41,759 nt of DNA from Bernardetia sp. (GTDB lineage Bacteria; Bacteroidota; Bacteroidia; Cytophagales; Bernardetiaceae), in the NCBI RefSeq assembly GCF_020630935.1, contig NZ_JAHDIG010000042.1, positions 1 through 41,759 on the forward strand, written 5' to 3'. The notes under the pieces are model-generated. The model made no database searches. It saw only the letters and a program-made list of their open reading frames with translations, and was not told where the DNA came from. Both the position numbers and the translations under genes were made by a program. The stretch's first letter is position 1, and the number at the start of each line of letters is the position of its first letter. This document shows positions 1 to 8,094 of this stretch, piece by piece.

Positions 1-197
1 CGGAAAAGATTGCTCTTGATTATGAGAAAGATCCATACATGATGTCTTTAAATAAAACCTTCAACAAACATCAAGAAGCAAGGATACAACATGATATCAG
101 CAAGGCTACTAAATCTTATACTAGCGATGAGGAAGCTGCTGAAAGAGAAATGGATGCTATTCTCAAGCAGTTGGGAATTAAAAAGCAACCTATCTAA
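1..197 (+). CDS. C-terminal part of an unrecognised protein (5' end outside window)
   Basis: An open frame runs from base 3 to a TAA at 195-197, giving 64 codons with no start in the window. The visible part is charged and helical, rich in Lys, Glu and Asp, and ends in KKQPI. There is no membrane segment and no motif I recognise. It lies 37 bp upstream of the next plus-strand gene, so it probably belongs to the same rightward cluster of small phage genes. The A/C-rich spacer after it shows no hairpin. Confidence 0.6.
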   Translation, partial: EKIALDYEKDPYMMSLNKTFNKHQEARIQHDISKATKSYTSDEEAAEREMDAILKQLGIKKQPI

Positions 198-234
198 ACA
201 AAACTAACTACCCAAACCCAAAACCCCTATAAAA

Positions 235-966
235 ATGGAAAATCAAACCCCCCATCCGAGTCCAGCTATTCAAGAAACACCTTCAAGAACAGCCGAACTG
301 TTGAAAGAATACTTTCAATCTGCCTCTAGCAGTAAGACAGCCTATAGCTTTCTCAAAGTTCTAGCTATTTTAGCTATTGCTTCATATCTCATTTCTAGTA
401 TGGCAGAAAGTGAAATGAGATTTACTTTCCCTATTGTTGCCTTGCTCTACATAGTGTTTGTATTTGGGCAGATTATCATCAAAGAAAATGATAGTAAGCT
501 CAAAAAAGCAAACATTTTGGCAAAGACACTTACTGCTGTAACGGCTCAATATAAAATGCTAGAAGAGAGCTTGGAGTCTTATAAAGAAGCCAATACAAAA
601 GGTATGGCTGTTCTCAAAGAAGTTGAAAAAGACCTTGCTTATTATAAAGCTGAAAATAAAAATCTAACAGAAAACTTCCACGGGTTAGAAAGTCATTACA
701 ATATGACTAAGGGACAATTAGAACAAGCTCAAAAGTCTATTGCTAAACATAAGTCTGAAAAAGAAAATTTTGATAAAATCATAAGTAAAAAACAGTATGA
801 AGCATACGTAAAGGGGTGTAATGATGTAGAGGAATTGAATAAGTTGAATCGTTCTATTCCTCAAACAAAAGATGAAGACAAAAAGAGCTTTGACACTAAA
901 GTAAGAGATGAATTAGATAAAAAAATAACTAAAGCCAAAGCTTGGGCTGCTGATAATCAAAAATAA
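235..966 (+). CDS. Membrane-anchored coiled-coil protein, unknown function
   Basis: 243 aa. A polar N-terminus of about 35 residues precedes two hydrophobic segments at roughly residues 38-55 and 63-82, followed by a long Lys/Glu-rich helical stretch at about 85-190 with heptad-like spacing. The predicted form is a double-spanning membrane protein with a soluble coiled-coil tail. I recognise no catalytic motif. It is the first complete gene of the plus-strand cluster, and its stop lies 27 bp before the next start. Related architectures occur in phage and conjugative-element cargo, but the role here is unknown. Confidence 0.75.
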   Translation: MENQTPHPSPAIQETPSRTAELLKEYFQSASSSKTAYSFLKVLAILAIASYLISSMAESEMRFTFPIVALLYIVFVFGQIIIKENDSKLKKANILAKTLTAVTAQYKMLEESLESYKEANTKGMAVLKEVEKDLAYYKAENKNLTENFHGLESHYNMTKGQLEQAQKSIAKHKSEKENFDKIISKKQYEAYVKGCNDVEELNKLNRSIPQTKDEDKKSFDTKVRDELDKKITKAKAWAADNQK

Positions 967-971
967 CCTTC

Positions 972-986
972 ACAAAAAAATATCAA
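972..986 (+). repeat. Leader repeat, copy 1 (ACAAAAAAATATCAA)
   Basis: This 15-bp sequence lies 7 bp before the ATG at 994 and is repeated exactly at 1249-1263, 2 bp before the ATG at 1266. It may act as a translation-initiation leader in a host that does not use Shine-Dalgarno sequences. A-richness makes some similarity expected, but an identical 15-mer at two adjacent gene starts is notable. Confidence 0.6.
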
Positions 987-993
987 CTAAAGT

Positions 994-1203
994 ATGGCAG
1001 ACTTTTCAGAAGCATATAAAGCCTTTTTAGATGGAAAAAGAATACGCAGCAGGGTAAACCCTATAACTTTGCGCTTATCAGAGAATAGAAAGTCATTTTT
1101 TGTCAGAAACTCTGCCTCAAACAGAGAATATCAATTTAATGACTTAAAAGAAAAGTACATCTCATTTGAGATGATGCTTAATGACTGGGATATTTTAAAC
1201 TAA
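994..1203 (+). CDS. Small protein with weak DUF2829/Tad2-like signature
   Basis: 69 aa. The N-terminus reads F-x-E-A-x-x-A-x-x-x-G-K-x-I-R and the C-terminus ends F-E-x-M-L-x-x-D-W-D. This is the begin-and-end pattern of DUF2829-like small phage proteins, the family that includes the Thoeris inhibitor Tad2. The middle lacks the Trp/Pro-rich segment usual in Tad2, so the assignment is tentative. The start is preceded at 972-986 by an A-rich leader that recurs before the next gene. The protein is soluble, with no membrane segment. Confidence 0.6.
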   Translation: MADFSEAYKAFLDGKRIRSRVNPITLRLSENRKSFFVRNSASNREYQFNDLKEKYISFEMMLNDWDILN

Positions 1204-1248
1204 AAAAATGAATAGCATACAGATGCTAGAATATTAAAAATAATTTTT

Positions 1249-1263
1249 ACAAAAAAATATCAA
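1249..1263 (+). repeat. Leader repeat, copy 2 (ACAAAAAAATATCAA)
   Basis: Exact second copy of the 972-986 sequence, immediately before the ATG at 1266. Just upstream, 1213-1228 forms a small hairpin (TAGCAT, loop ACAG, ATGCTA) after the stop of the previous gene; it lacks a strong T-run and may only be a weak pause site. Confidence 0.6.
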
Positions 1264-1265
1264 TT

Positions 1266-1709
1266 ATGGTTTTTGAAATATTTAATGTACTTCTACCTTT
1301 TGTAAGTGGAGTGATATGTTTTTTCGTTATTCTGTTTGTTATTGAAGACTACCTTTCTACCAAGTATTCAAATAAAAAGCCTGTCGTAATAATGGACGAT
1401 GAACTGAAAGATATTAATGGGATAGAATTCTTTGTGGATACATTATTACAAAGTATCTCCTCTGAATGGCTAAAAGACTACAGTAAAGGAAAAACCAACT
1501 CTGAAAAAGAGTGGGCTAAAAAATACTGGACGTTTGGCAAGATAGAAAGTGTATGTCTTCAGTATGCAAAAGAACATAATGCTTTTTCTATTTCTGTCAC
1601 AGCTAAAAAGTTAGGCAGCTATACAGGCTACCAAATGATTTGCTTAGACACAATGAATTTTGGGGAGATTGAATTTAGAGTTCACTCATTCGATAAACAT
1701 CTTTTTTAA
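1266..1709 (+). CDS. Single-pass membrane protein, unknown function
   Basis: 147 aa. One strongly hydrophobic segment at about residues 5-27 looks like an uncleaved anchor. The remaining 115 residues are soluble and mixed alpha/beta, with no recognised domain or metal-binding motif. It is part of the rightward small-gene cluster and separated by 62 bp from the gene before it. The exact function cannot be read from sequence. Confidence 0.7.
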   Translation: MVFEIFNVLLPFVSGVICFFVILFVIEDYLSTKYSNKKPVVIMDDELKDINGIEFFVDTLLQSISSEWLKDYSKGKTNSEKEWAKKYWTFGKIESVCLQYAKEHNAFSISVTAKKLGSYTGYQMICLDTMNFGEIEFRVHSFDKHLF

Positions 1710-1800
1710 CCTTCATTTTCAGTTACTTATATGTCTGACCATTATATTTCGGTAGCAGAGTTGAGAAAATTTGCTGATTATAAAATGGCTGTATAAAAAT

Positions 1801-2370
1801 ATGAAAAAACTATCAACGCTTTACAAAAAAGACCCTAATGATTTAGGACGAGTTATAAATGAAATTAATCCTCAAAATAAATGGATTTTTATTTCTGGAG
1901 TTCCCACACGAAAATTTGATGGAACGTCTTGTGCTATCATTGATGGCGAACTTTATAAGAGGTTTGATTTAAAAAAGGGAAGAAAACTTCCTCCTAATGC
2001 CATTCCTTGTCAAGAAGCAGATGAGAAAAGTGGACATCACCCTCACTGGATAAAGTGCCTAAGAGAAGATAAAAGTAATAAGTGGCACTTTATAGCTTTT
2101 GATAATTTAGAAAATAAAGAAGATGGTACTTATGAACTGTGTGGAGAAAAAGTGCAAGGAAATCCTGAATGTATTGAAGGACATCATCTAATTAAACACG
2201 GCTCTGAAATATTAGACATTACAGATTTCAGTTTTGAGGGGTTAAAATCTTTCTTGGAAATAAATGACATTGAAGGTATTGTGTTTCACGATTCAGAAAG
2301 CGATAAAATGTGTAAGATTAGAAAATCCGACTTTGGAATTAAACGAGTTATAAAAAAGCAAAATGAGTAA
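1801..2370 (+). CDS. RNA ligase, Rnl1/DUF5565-type nucleotidyltransferase
   Basis: 189 aa from the ATG at 1801; an upstream TTG at 1771 would add ten residues but leaves no better context. The protein has the covalent nucleotidyltransferase motif I, RKFDGT, with the AMP-accepting lysine at about residue 38. It also has a DGTYEL segment, motif IV (EGIVFHD) and motif V (CKIRKSDFG) near the C-terminus. These match the small RNA-ligase family often labelled DUF5565 or RNA ligase 1. Enzymes of this superfamily seal 5'-phosphate to 3'-OH RNA ends using ATP. The protein is a compact catalytic core with no extra domain. The last 8 bp overlap the next gene, implying translational coupling. A role in repairing cleaved tRNA would suit a prophage that carries a tRNA cluster, but that is inference. 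Confidence 0.85.
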   Translation: MKKLSTLYKKDPNDLGRVINEINPQNKWIFISGVPTRKFDGTSCAIIDGELYKRFDLKKGRKLPPNAIPCQEADEKSGHHPHWIKCLREDKSNKWHFIAFDNLENKEDGTYELCGEKVQGNPECIEGHHLIKHGSEILDITDFSFEGLKSFLEINDIEGIVFHDSESDKMCKIRKSDFGIKRVIKKQNE

Positions 2371-2761
2371 ATGGACGCACGTAAACGCAAGTATTAGATT
2401 TGATTCTATCTTGCACAAACACCCTCCTCTTCCTACTGAAAAAGAATTAGGTCTAATTTGTACGATAAACAATGGTTCAGAGTGGGAAAATTCATTTATA
2501 CCTTGCGGGAGTGAAGGAAGTTTGCGATATAATGTTATCAAAAATCCAAACATTTCTGACTCAGCAGCAATGCTGGTTGTATTTTATGGAGACTTGAGGG
2601 ATTATGATGATGAAAGAGAAATAATGCACTACTTCAAAGACTTAGTTGAAGGACAATCTATTCGTAGTGCTATCATTGAGATAGATATTGAAGAAGAAGG
2701 AAGGTATATCTACTCTTACAATCAAACAGATAAAGTTTTTGATTTAATAAAATGCCCATAG
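2363..2761 (+). CDS. Hypothetical phage protein
   Basis: 132 aa, overlapping the RNA ligase stop by 8 bp. It starts with a conserved-looking MSKWTHVNASIRFD segment and continues as a mixed alpha/beta soluble protein with many acidic residues. I recall similar openings in phage hypothetical proteins but know no function. The tight overlap suggests co-expression with the RNA ligase. The next gene starts directly after its TAG stop (TAGATG). Confidence 0.75.
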   Translation: MSKWTHVNASIRFDSILHKHPPLPTEKELGLICTINNGSEWENSFIPCGSEGSLRYNVIKNPNISDSAAMLVVFYGDLRDYDDEREIMHYFKDLVEGQSIRSAIIEIDIEEEGRYIYSYNQTDKVFDLIKCP

Positions 2762-3133
2762 ATGAACTTGTTATCAAAAATAAACAATCTCTTTTTTAAG
2801 AAAAAAGACAATTGGCATTGGAACAATCCTTTTGAGAAAGGAACAGAGAGTTATGAATTATACGAAAAGGGAGCAAATAATTATTCTAAATACACCTCAG
2901 GGTACGAAATGGTATTACCTACGACTTTTTATAAAGTTGAAGTTTGGATAGAAGGTTACAAACTAAAACAAAGTTATAGTAATCGTTTCTATCCAAGATT
3001 ATATTACGCAGATAAAGAGGAGGCAATTATCATAGCAATACAAACAGCATTATTTAGGAAGTCAGATATTGAAAATTATAGAATCATACTGTCAATACAT
3101 GGACAAGATAAAATGGAAATACCAATTTACTAA
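2762..3133 (+). CDS. Hypothetical protein
   Basis: 123 aa, beginning immediately after the previous stop codon. The composition is rich in Tyr and Lys, with a short hydrophobic N-terminus (LLSKINNLFF) that is too short to be a membrane span. No motif recognised. Position and spacing place it in the same operon as the RNA ligase. Confidence 0.7.
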   Translation: MNLLSKINNLFFKKKDNWHWNNPFEKGTESYELYEKGANNYSKYTSGYEMVLPTTFYKVEVWIEGYKLKQSYSNRFYPRLYYADKEEAIIIAIQTALFRKSDIENYRIILSIHGQDKMEIPIY

Positions 3134-3148
3134 TCAATCAATAATAAT

Positions 3149-3484
3149 ATGCCATTAATAGTCAAGTCAACAATGGGTTATTGGGTAGCTAAAGAAACTA
3201 GAAAAGGTTCTAGGTATATGCCATCGCATAGAGAGTTTTTCTTTAGAGTTTCAATGGAAGAATTAAAACCTATAACTAAAGAAGAACTGCTAGAAGCAGC
3301 CAGCAGATTCAAAATTTCCATACCAGAAAACCCTACTGAAAGTGATTTGTACAAAGTAGCTAGCGAAATTCACAATTCTATTTATGGAGCTGAATTTGCA
3401 AGTGCTGATGGCTTCCCATATAGAAAAGCTAAAATTTGTTTATCTGAAGAAAGAAAAAAAGAATTACCCTTAGATTTATTTTAA
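3149..3484 (+). CDS. Hypothetical protein
   Basis: 111 aa, soluble, with basic N-terminal and acidic C-terminal halves. The leader contains tandem TAATCAATCAATAATAAT just before the ATG. It ends 6 bp before the next gene. No recognised domain. Confidence 0.7.
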   Translation: MPLIVKSTMGYWVAKETRKGSRYMPSHREFFFRVSMEELKPITKEELLEAASRFKISIPENPTESDLYKVASEIHNSIYGAEFASADGFPYRKAKICLSEERKKELPLDLF

Positions 3485-3490
3485 AAGCCT

Positions 3491-3781
3491 ATGCAAATTA
3501 TATACAAACCTAGAGGAAGTGGAAAAACAACAGATTTGATAAAGGAGGCTGCAAAAACTTTCAGTTATATCGTTTGTCAAAATTATAAGGAAGCTGATAG
3601 AATAAGGAATAGGGCAAGAACCTTAGGTTTAGACATCTCTTACCCAATCACATACAGAGAATTTTTAGATGGGAGTTATAACTTAATAGGTTCAAAGAGC
3701 CTACTAATAGATAATGTTGAATCATTACTACAAATTATTTCGTCTGTGCCTATCAAAGCCATTACTTTAACAGAAGAATAA
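3491..3781 (+). CDS. Mini P-loop NTPase-like protein
   Basis: 96 aa. A Walker A-like P-loop, PRGSGKTT, lies at about residues 7-14 with the key lysine at 12, preceded by a beta strand (MQIIYK). A hydrophobic strand ending in Asp (LLIDN, about 71-75) could be the Walker B. At this length the fold has only the nucleotide-binding half of an ATPase and lacks helicase or AAA motifs. Similar small P-loop proteins occur in phage early or accessory regions; the role is unknown. Confidence 0.75.
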   Translation: MQIIYKPRGSGKTTDLIKEAAKTFSYIVCQNYKEADRIRNRARTLGLDISYPITYREFLDGSYNLIGSKSLLIDNVESLLQIISSVPIKAITLTEE

Positions 3782-3786
3782 AAATT

Positions 3787-4407
3787 ATGAATCCAATCAT
3801 CCATATTCTTGGCTACCTATTCCACTATGCCAACCGTGATATTCCATTGATAGCAAAACAAGAGTTTTATGAACTCAAACAAAAGCTACTCAAAAAATAT
3901 GGAACAAAGGTAGGACAGGATATACAACACATCAAAAAAGATTGCTATTCCTGCGATGCAACAGGCTGGTTCAGCAATGAATGGAAAGAAGAACCTTGTT
4001 GGAATTGTATGGGAACTGGTGTGTATGAGGAGTTTTGGACAAAGTTAGATAAGTACAAACTAGGTAAGTTTACATTTCATAATCCTGTAGAAAGAATCTA
4101 CAAACACTCTAAATCTTTTAGTGAAGAAATAAAGCCAAATATTGAAGGCTATATTTCTCACAAAAGACCAAAATACAGAGTAGGAACAGAATGTGCTTGG
4201 TGGCTCTTCTTATTTTTTGATAGAAAAACGTTCTTGAAAAGATTTGGCAAAACAGGTTATCCTTCACATAAACGAACACCTCTCGTCTTTTTGGGAAATT
4301 TGATTTTCCGTATTCGTTGTTTTAGGTGGAGGGATTTGTTTCCTAAAAAAGTTTCTCAGAATTCCTACTCTGACCTCTATTATACGGACGAGGAACTGCC
4401 GTTTTAG
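3787..4407 (+). CDS. Zinc-ribbon protein with DnaJ-like CxxC pairs
   Basis: 206 aa. Two CxxC pairs at about residues 53-56 and 71-74, the second followed by GTG, resemble one zinc-binding module of the DnaJ cysteine-rich domain (CxxCxGxG). There is no J domain, so this is not a DnaJ protein. The C-terminal half is basic and aromatic. The TAG stop at 4405-4407 directly abuts the stop of the convergent tail fibre gene with no gap, so any terminator must lie inside one of the two genes. Confidence 0.75.
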   Translation: MNPIIHILGYLFHYANRDIPLIAKQEFYELKQKLLKKYGTKVGQDIQHIKKDCYSCDATGWFSNEWKEEPCWNCMGTGVYEEFWTKLDKYKLGKFTFHNPVERIYKHSKSFSEEIKPNIEGYISHKRPKYRVGTECAWWLFLFFDRKTFLKRFGKTGYPSHKRTPLVFLGNLIFRIRCFRWRDLFPKKVSQNSYSDLYYTDEELPF

Positions 4408-5826
4408 TTACGGCATAGGCGTAACCGTCCAATGTCCTGTGGTAATCTGATAATGATTTCTTATAACCCACTGCGTGTTAGCACTCCTTTTAAAAGTGTT
4501 TTCATCTTGCTGTGCATATCCTGTTACGCTGCCTATTCTTTCAGAAATAATATTATAATTTGGCTTGGTACTGATAATAAAGCTAAGATTATCCGTTGCA
4601 TCAAATTCAAACACCTCATCAATTACATTGATTAGTATTTCGTGTCCGATAGGCTTTCCATCTTCAAACTTAAACATAGATACCTTTTCATAGATAGGGA
4701 TATTGTTTTTTAGTATCTCTACTCTTAGAAGACCATTGTTCGGAATAGCCACATTTGTTTCTCCAAACCACTTTCCCTCGGCATCACCAACTAATACATC
4801 ACTAGGAGGGAATGGGAAAGCATTTTCAGCGTTGATTGCTGCAAAATCTACAGCTTGTACACACGTCAATTTTAGAGTGTCTAGTAAAACTCTATAACTT
4901 CTTGTCTGAGGGGCAACCCAAATACGATTATTTACCCAAAATGTAGCAGGGTTGGGTAGATTGGTATCTGTATTGAACTCTAAAACATTGTGGTCTCTGT
5001 CTGTTGGACTTGCAGGGTCATAGACTTCTGCATTAGGTAGGTACTGCGCCTCTAAGATGCGTACCTCCATTTCGCCAGGACCCGAGAGGTTTACACCAAT
5101 GCCTTGCATCAAATCTCTCCACGCTGTATCATCTTCTCCTGCCCACTTCCATTGGATATTTATGCCGTCAAAACGCATTACAGGCTGATAGAAGTCTCTC
5201 CAATCTATCATTTCTTGACTTAGCGTATTGAAGTTAGATTGAAGGGTATTGAAATTATTTTGCAAAATGGCATACTGACTAAGCAGTTCTAAGAAACGAG
5301 CAGCCAAATCATTATTGCCGAGTTCTGGAATGGTAGCTTGCTCGTATTCTACATTTGGATTATCTAACTGTGTTGTTCCTGCTGGCAGAGTAAGTTTTCC
5401 AATAACGACTTGAAAGTTAGGATTATTCAGCGTTGGTTCTACTGGATTCTCACTTGGCGTTCCCTCAATAATAAAATACTCGGCATCTATTCCACCAGCA
5501 ATGGCTTGGTATTGATGCTCACAGACTACCAAATCTATGCGTGGATGAGATGAAGTATTAGCAGAAACTTGTAAACTCATCGGTTCATCTTCCATAATGC
5601 TAAGTCCCTGATGCGTTCGAATTACTCCAGAGAAAGGTGTAAGCTTTCCATCTGCTTTTGGATATTGAAATCCTGTGGTATCGTGAGTAAGCGAAAGAAA
5701 TAAATTATCTGTGGGGACAAAGTCAAATCCACGATAACGTCCTTGTGGCAGAATGCCATTCAAAAACGCATTGATTGAAAAACTTAAATCATCCGATAAA
5801 TACTCTAAAAATCTCTTCTGTGCCAT
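4408..5826 (-). CDS. Distal tail fibre or baseplate-associated protein
   Basis: 472 aa, the last gene of the leftward tail operon. The N-terminal third is strand-rich and looks like an attachment domain. About residues 175-210 form a helical linker with Asn/Gln-rich coiled-coil repeats (NNFNTLQSNFNTL), and the C-terminal part is again beta-rich. This layout and the place after gpI suggest a structural appendage involved in host recognition. There is no recognised enzymatic motif, and specificity cannot be inferred. Confidence 0.65.
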   Translation of the reverse strand: MAQKRFLEYLSDDLSFSINAFLNGILPQGRYRGFDFVPTDNLFLSLTHDTTGFQYPKADGKLTPFSGVIRTHQGLSIMEDEPMSLQVSANTSSHPRIDLVVCEHQYQAIAGGIDAEYFIIEGTPSENPVEPTLNNPNFQVVIGKLTLPAGTTQLDNPNVEYEQATIPELGNNDLAARFLELLSQYAILQNNFNTLQSNFNTLSQEMIDWRDFYQPVMRFDGINIQWKWAGEDDTAWRDLMQGIGVNLSGPGEMEVRILEAQYLPNAEVYDPASPTDRDHNVLEFNTDTNLPNPATFWVNNRIWVAPQTRSYRVLLDTLKLTCVQAVDFAAINAENAFPFPPSDVLVGDAEGKWFGETNVAIPNNGLLRVEILKNNIPIYEKVSMFKFEDGKPIGHEILINVIDEVFEFDATDNLSFIISTKPNYNIISERIGSVTGYAQQDENTFKRSANTQWVIRNHYQITTGHWTVTPMP

Positions 5827-5855
5827 CTTATACTATCTTTTTAAAACCTTATTTC

Positions 5856-6248
5856 TTACTCTTCTATGTAAATAAATGGTGTTTGTATCAGTCCAAATTC
5901 TCTCTGCATCGATTGTTGTATGAGCTGCATACATTGTTTGAGCGTATATTGTCCCATTAATTTGAGCCACATATCCATTTCGCCAATAAAGACTTTATTT
6001 CCATCTACATCGTGTTTGGGCGTCTGAGCAGAGGTATATACTTGAATCTTATTCTCATTTGAAATATCTATTGTTTTTACTTCTTTATGCCCTTCTGAAT
6101 TGAAGGGTGTTTTAGTATCCAATAAAACATCTACTTTGATCGCATTGGACAGAATAGCCATGTAAATATCAACTACACACGCCTCTATCTTTACATCTTC
6201 TGTTTCTTTCAAGAGAACAGGAAGAAAAATATCTTTTAAATGATTCAT
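5856..6248 (-). CDS. Hypothetical tail-region protein
   Basis: 130 aa, located between two fibre-like genes and probably co-transcribed with them. It is soluble with mixed alpha/beta character. The position suggests a fibre assembly chaperone or small baseplate component, but I recognise no family. Confidence 0.65.
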   Translation of the reverse strand: MNHLKDIFLPVLLKETEDVKIEACVVDIYMAILSNAIKVDVLLDTKTPFNSEGHKEVKTIDISNENKIQVYTSAQTPKHDVDGNKVFIGEMDMWLKLMGQYTLKQCMQLIQQSMQREFGLIQTPFIYIEE

Positions 6249-6263
6249 AACTTATTTTTTTTA

Positions 6264-7283
6264 TTAAACGACTCTTCTAAGTTCTCCTGTTGGAGTGCTG
6301 TACACTGTATTTACAGGAGCTCCTGCATTAACAGCTTCTGTATCATCGGCATAGATTTCTTTTATGTTCCATATCACACGAGCTTTGCCATCGGTACTGT
6401 TGGGATTGAGTTCTTGTATTGTCAAAACATCTACATCGACATTATTTCGCTGTGTATAACCTAGTTTTATCACACCACTCTTAAACGAATCTGTACCTCC
6501 TTTTCCTGCATAATAACCCATATCAAAGCCTTTAGAGTTTGCTCCTCCTTGTGAGCTTCGGAATAACATATTAGCTCCAGAAGTAATGCTAGTTACGTTT
6601 CTAATTTCAGAGACTAACAGAGGAACAGAAAGTGTTACAGAATCGTGTAGTACGTTCATTCTAACCACGCCATTCACAAAAACAGCAACACTTCCTGCTT
6701 GATAAAGAGTATAATTAGAAGCATTAAAACCTACTCTAGCAACCGTTGTACCTCCTAAAATATAGCCATCGTTTGTAATTCTCGCCAAAGTTGTGTTGGA
6801 GCTATTTTTAACCTCTAAAGCATTCCCTGTTGAACTTGCATTTGATTTTAGAAAAAAGCTACCATAAACAGAAAATACACCTGCAATAAAACTAAGCAAG
6901 TCGCTGCCGAAAAATCGTCCATTGGCATCTTTTAACTGAACACTTCCCTCTTCTCCAGACGGAGTTAGAGAGGGTAGAAACAGTTCAAAATCAGCACTCA
7001 CATCTGGAGTATCTCCACTGCTTGTGGTATTGTTGAGCTTGATATAGAGTTGGTCACTAAATCTAACCACATCATTTTTTGTGTAATCTGTATTTACATC
7101 AAACTCTGATTTCCAGTAAAAACTTTGTCCTTGTATATTTATCCATTCAATGCCATTCCAAATCAATCCTTCTTTTTCGTTTGTCAGCTGATTGATGGTC
7201 TTTAGCCACAACATATTTTTGTGTGGTGGCTCGGCATCATTGAGCCATATCGCTCCTACTTGTCCTAAATTTGTTTCTGCCAT
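6264..7283 (-). CDS. Tail fibre protein with carbohydrate-binding-like N-terminal module
   Basis: 339 aa. The N-terminus has a conserved-looking capsid or fibre entry segment. At about residues 55-85 the pattern W-x-S-x-x-x-Y-x-x-x-D-V-V-x-x-x-x-x-x-Y is reminiscent of the chitin-binding/CBM5-12 type module often found in tail fibres. The remainder is Ser/Thr/Asn-rich beta repeats. It lies directly downstream of gpI, the usual place of the fibre gene in P2-like baseplates. It probably binds a surface polysaccharide; the ligand is unknown. Confidence 0.7.
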   Translation of the reverse strand: MAETNLGQVGAIWLNDAEPPHKNMLWLKTINQLTNEKEGLIWNGIEWINIQGQSFYWKSEFDVNTDYTKNDVVRFSDQLYIKLNNTTSSGDTPDVSADFELFLPSLTPSGEEGSVQLKDANGRFFGSDLLSFIAGVFSVYGSFFLKSNASSTGNALEVKNSSNTTLARITNDGYILGGTTVARVGFNASNYTLYQAGSVAVFVNGVVRMNVLHDSVTLSVPLLVSEIRNVTSITSGANMLFRSSQGGANSKGFDMGYYAGKGGTDSFKSGVIKLGYTQRNNVDVDVLTIQELNPNSTDGKARVIWNIKEIYADDTEAVNAGAPVNTVYSTPTGELRRVV

Positions 7284-7323
7284 TATTCTATCAATTTAAA
7301 ACTATCTTATTCTATCCATCTCT

Positions 7324-8094
7324 TTATATCGTCCTCAAATAAATATTTCCATTTTCTATTCTAAATCTATGTGCATCGGGTCCTTGTGCGACTAACTCTT
7401 TGTTCTCATTCAATACAAAATCCACATCGTAGAGAGATAAATTTTCATAGAGTAAGTCTCCATTGTAAATTCTAAAGCGAATTAGACTAGCAAGTGCGTC
7501 TTCTCCATTGTATTTGAGAGCTGTCAATCGTGCATTTATCGGCTCGTTAAACTCTATCACTTCTCCTACAGCTCGCATAATTTCAGCTGTTAGTTCCAAA
7601 CTTCCTGTCAAATACAATTCATACGGCGAGCAGCTCTGACATCTCCCTCCACTATCTAATCTACGCACAGCATCATCCAGGGTCAAAGGAGAATCAAAAG
7701 AAGAGACGACCCAACTCTCTACAATTTCCACACTTTCAAACCCAAGCATTCGAAGGGGAACTTCATAGCCTAATGTTGTTCCTCTAATTTGATACAGCCT
7801 AAAAGCAAACTTTAAAACCTTTCGTCTTAAATCTTCGCTATTGGTTAGGCGCATTGTTATTCCGATAGTCTTTTCTAAAAGAGGAACAAAACGACTATAC
7901 ATCGTATCAGCAAGCATCGTATTTTCAATCAGATTATCCAGCAAGGGTTCAATATTATCATCAATGTCTTCTCCTATAATCTCATTGTACCTTTCAAACT
8001 CTCCTTTTCCATCTGCATCGACCACGCCTTGCCTATCTATTTCTTTGATAGCATCGCCAAAGTAGTTTATTATATTATCTGCCCAATATCCCAT
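7324..8094 (-). CDS. Baseplate protein gpI (tail protein I-like)
   Basis: 256 aa from the ATG, which shares its A with the TGA of the gpJ gene (TGATG); a TTG one codon upstream is less likely. The N-terminal half contains the Arg/Leu-rich segment L-R-R-K-V-L-K-F-A-F-R-L-Y-Q-I-R-G-T typical of P2 gpI-like proteins. In P2-like phages gpI joins gpJ and gp25/W to make the baseplate wedge and carries the fibres. Gene order gp25, gpJ, gpI, fibre is conserved here. Confidence 0.85.
   Translation of the reverse strand: MGYWADNIINYFGDAIKEIDRQGVVDADGKGEFERYNEIIGEDIDDNIEPLLDNLIENTMLADTMYSRFVPLLEKTIGITMRLTNSEDLRRKVLKFAFRLYQIRGTTLGYEVPLRMLGFESVEIVESWVVSSFDSPLTLDDAVRRLDSGGRCQSCSPYELYLTGSLELTAEIMRAVGEVIEFNEPINARLTALKYNGEDALASLIRFRIYNGDLLYENLSLYDVDFVLNENKELVAQGPDAHRFRIENGNIYLRTI

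Noticed and set aside
1731-1796. 21-codon ATG frame before the RNA ligase gene
   Set aside because: Too short to support as a gene, with no clear homologue or leader; could be a leader peptide but there is no evidence.
6632-6665. TCGTGTA with a GGAAC about 17 bp upstream inside the tail fibre gene
   Set aside because: Inside coding sequence, antisense, different spacing and no conserved tail; probably chance.
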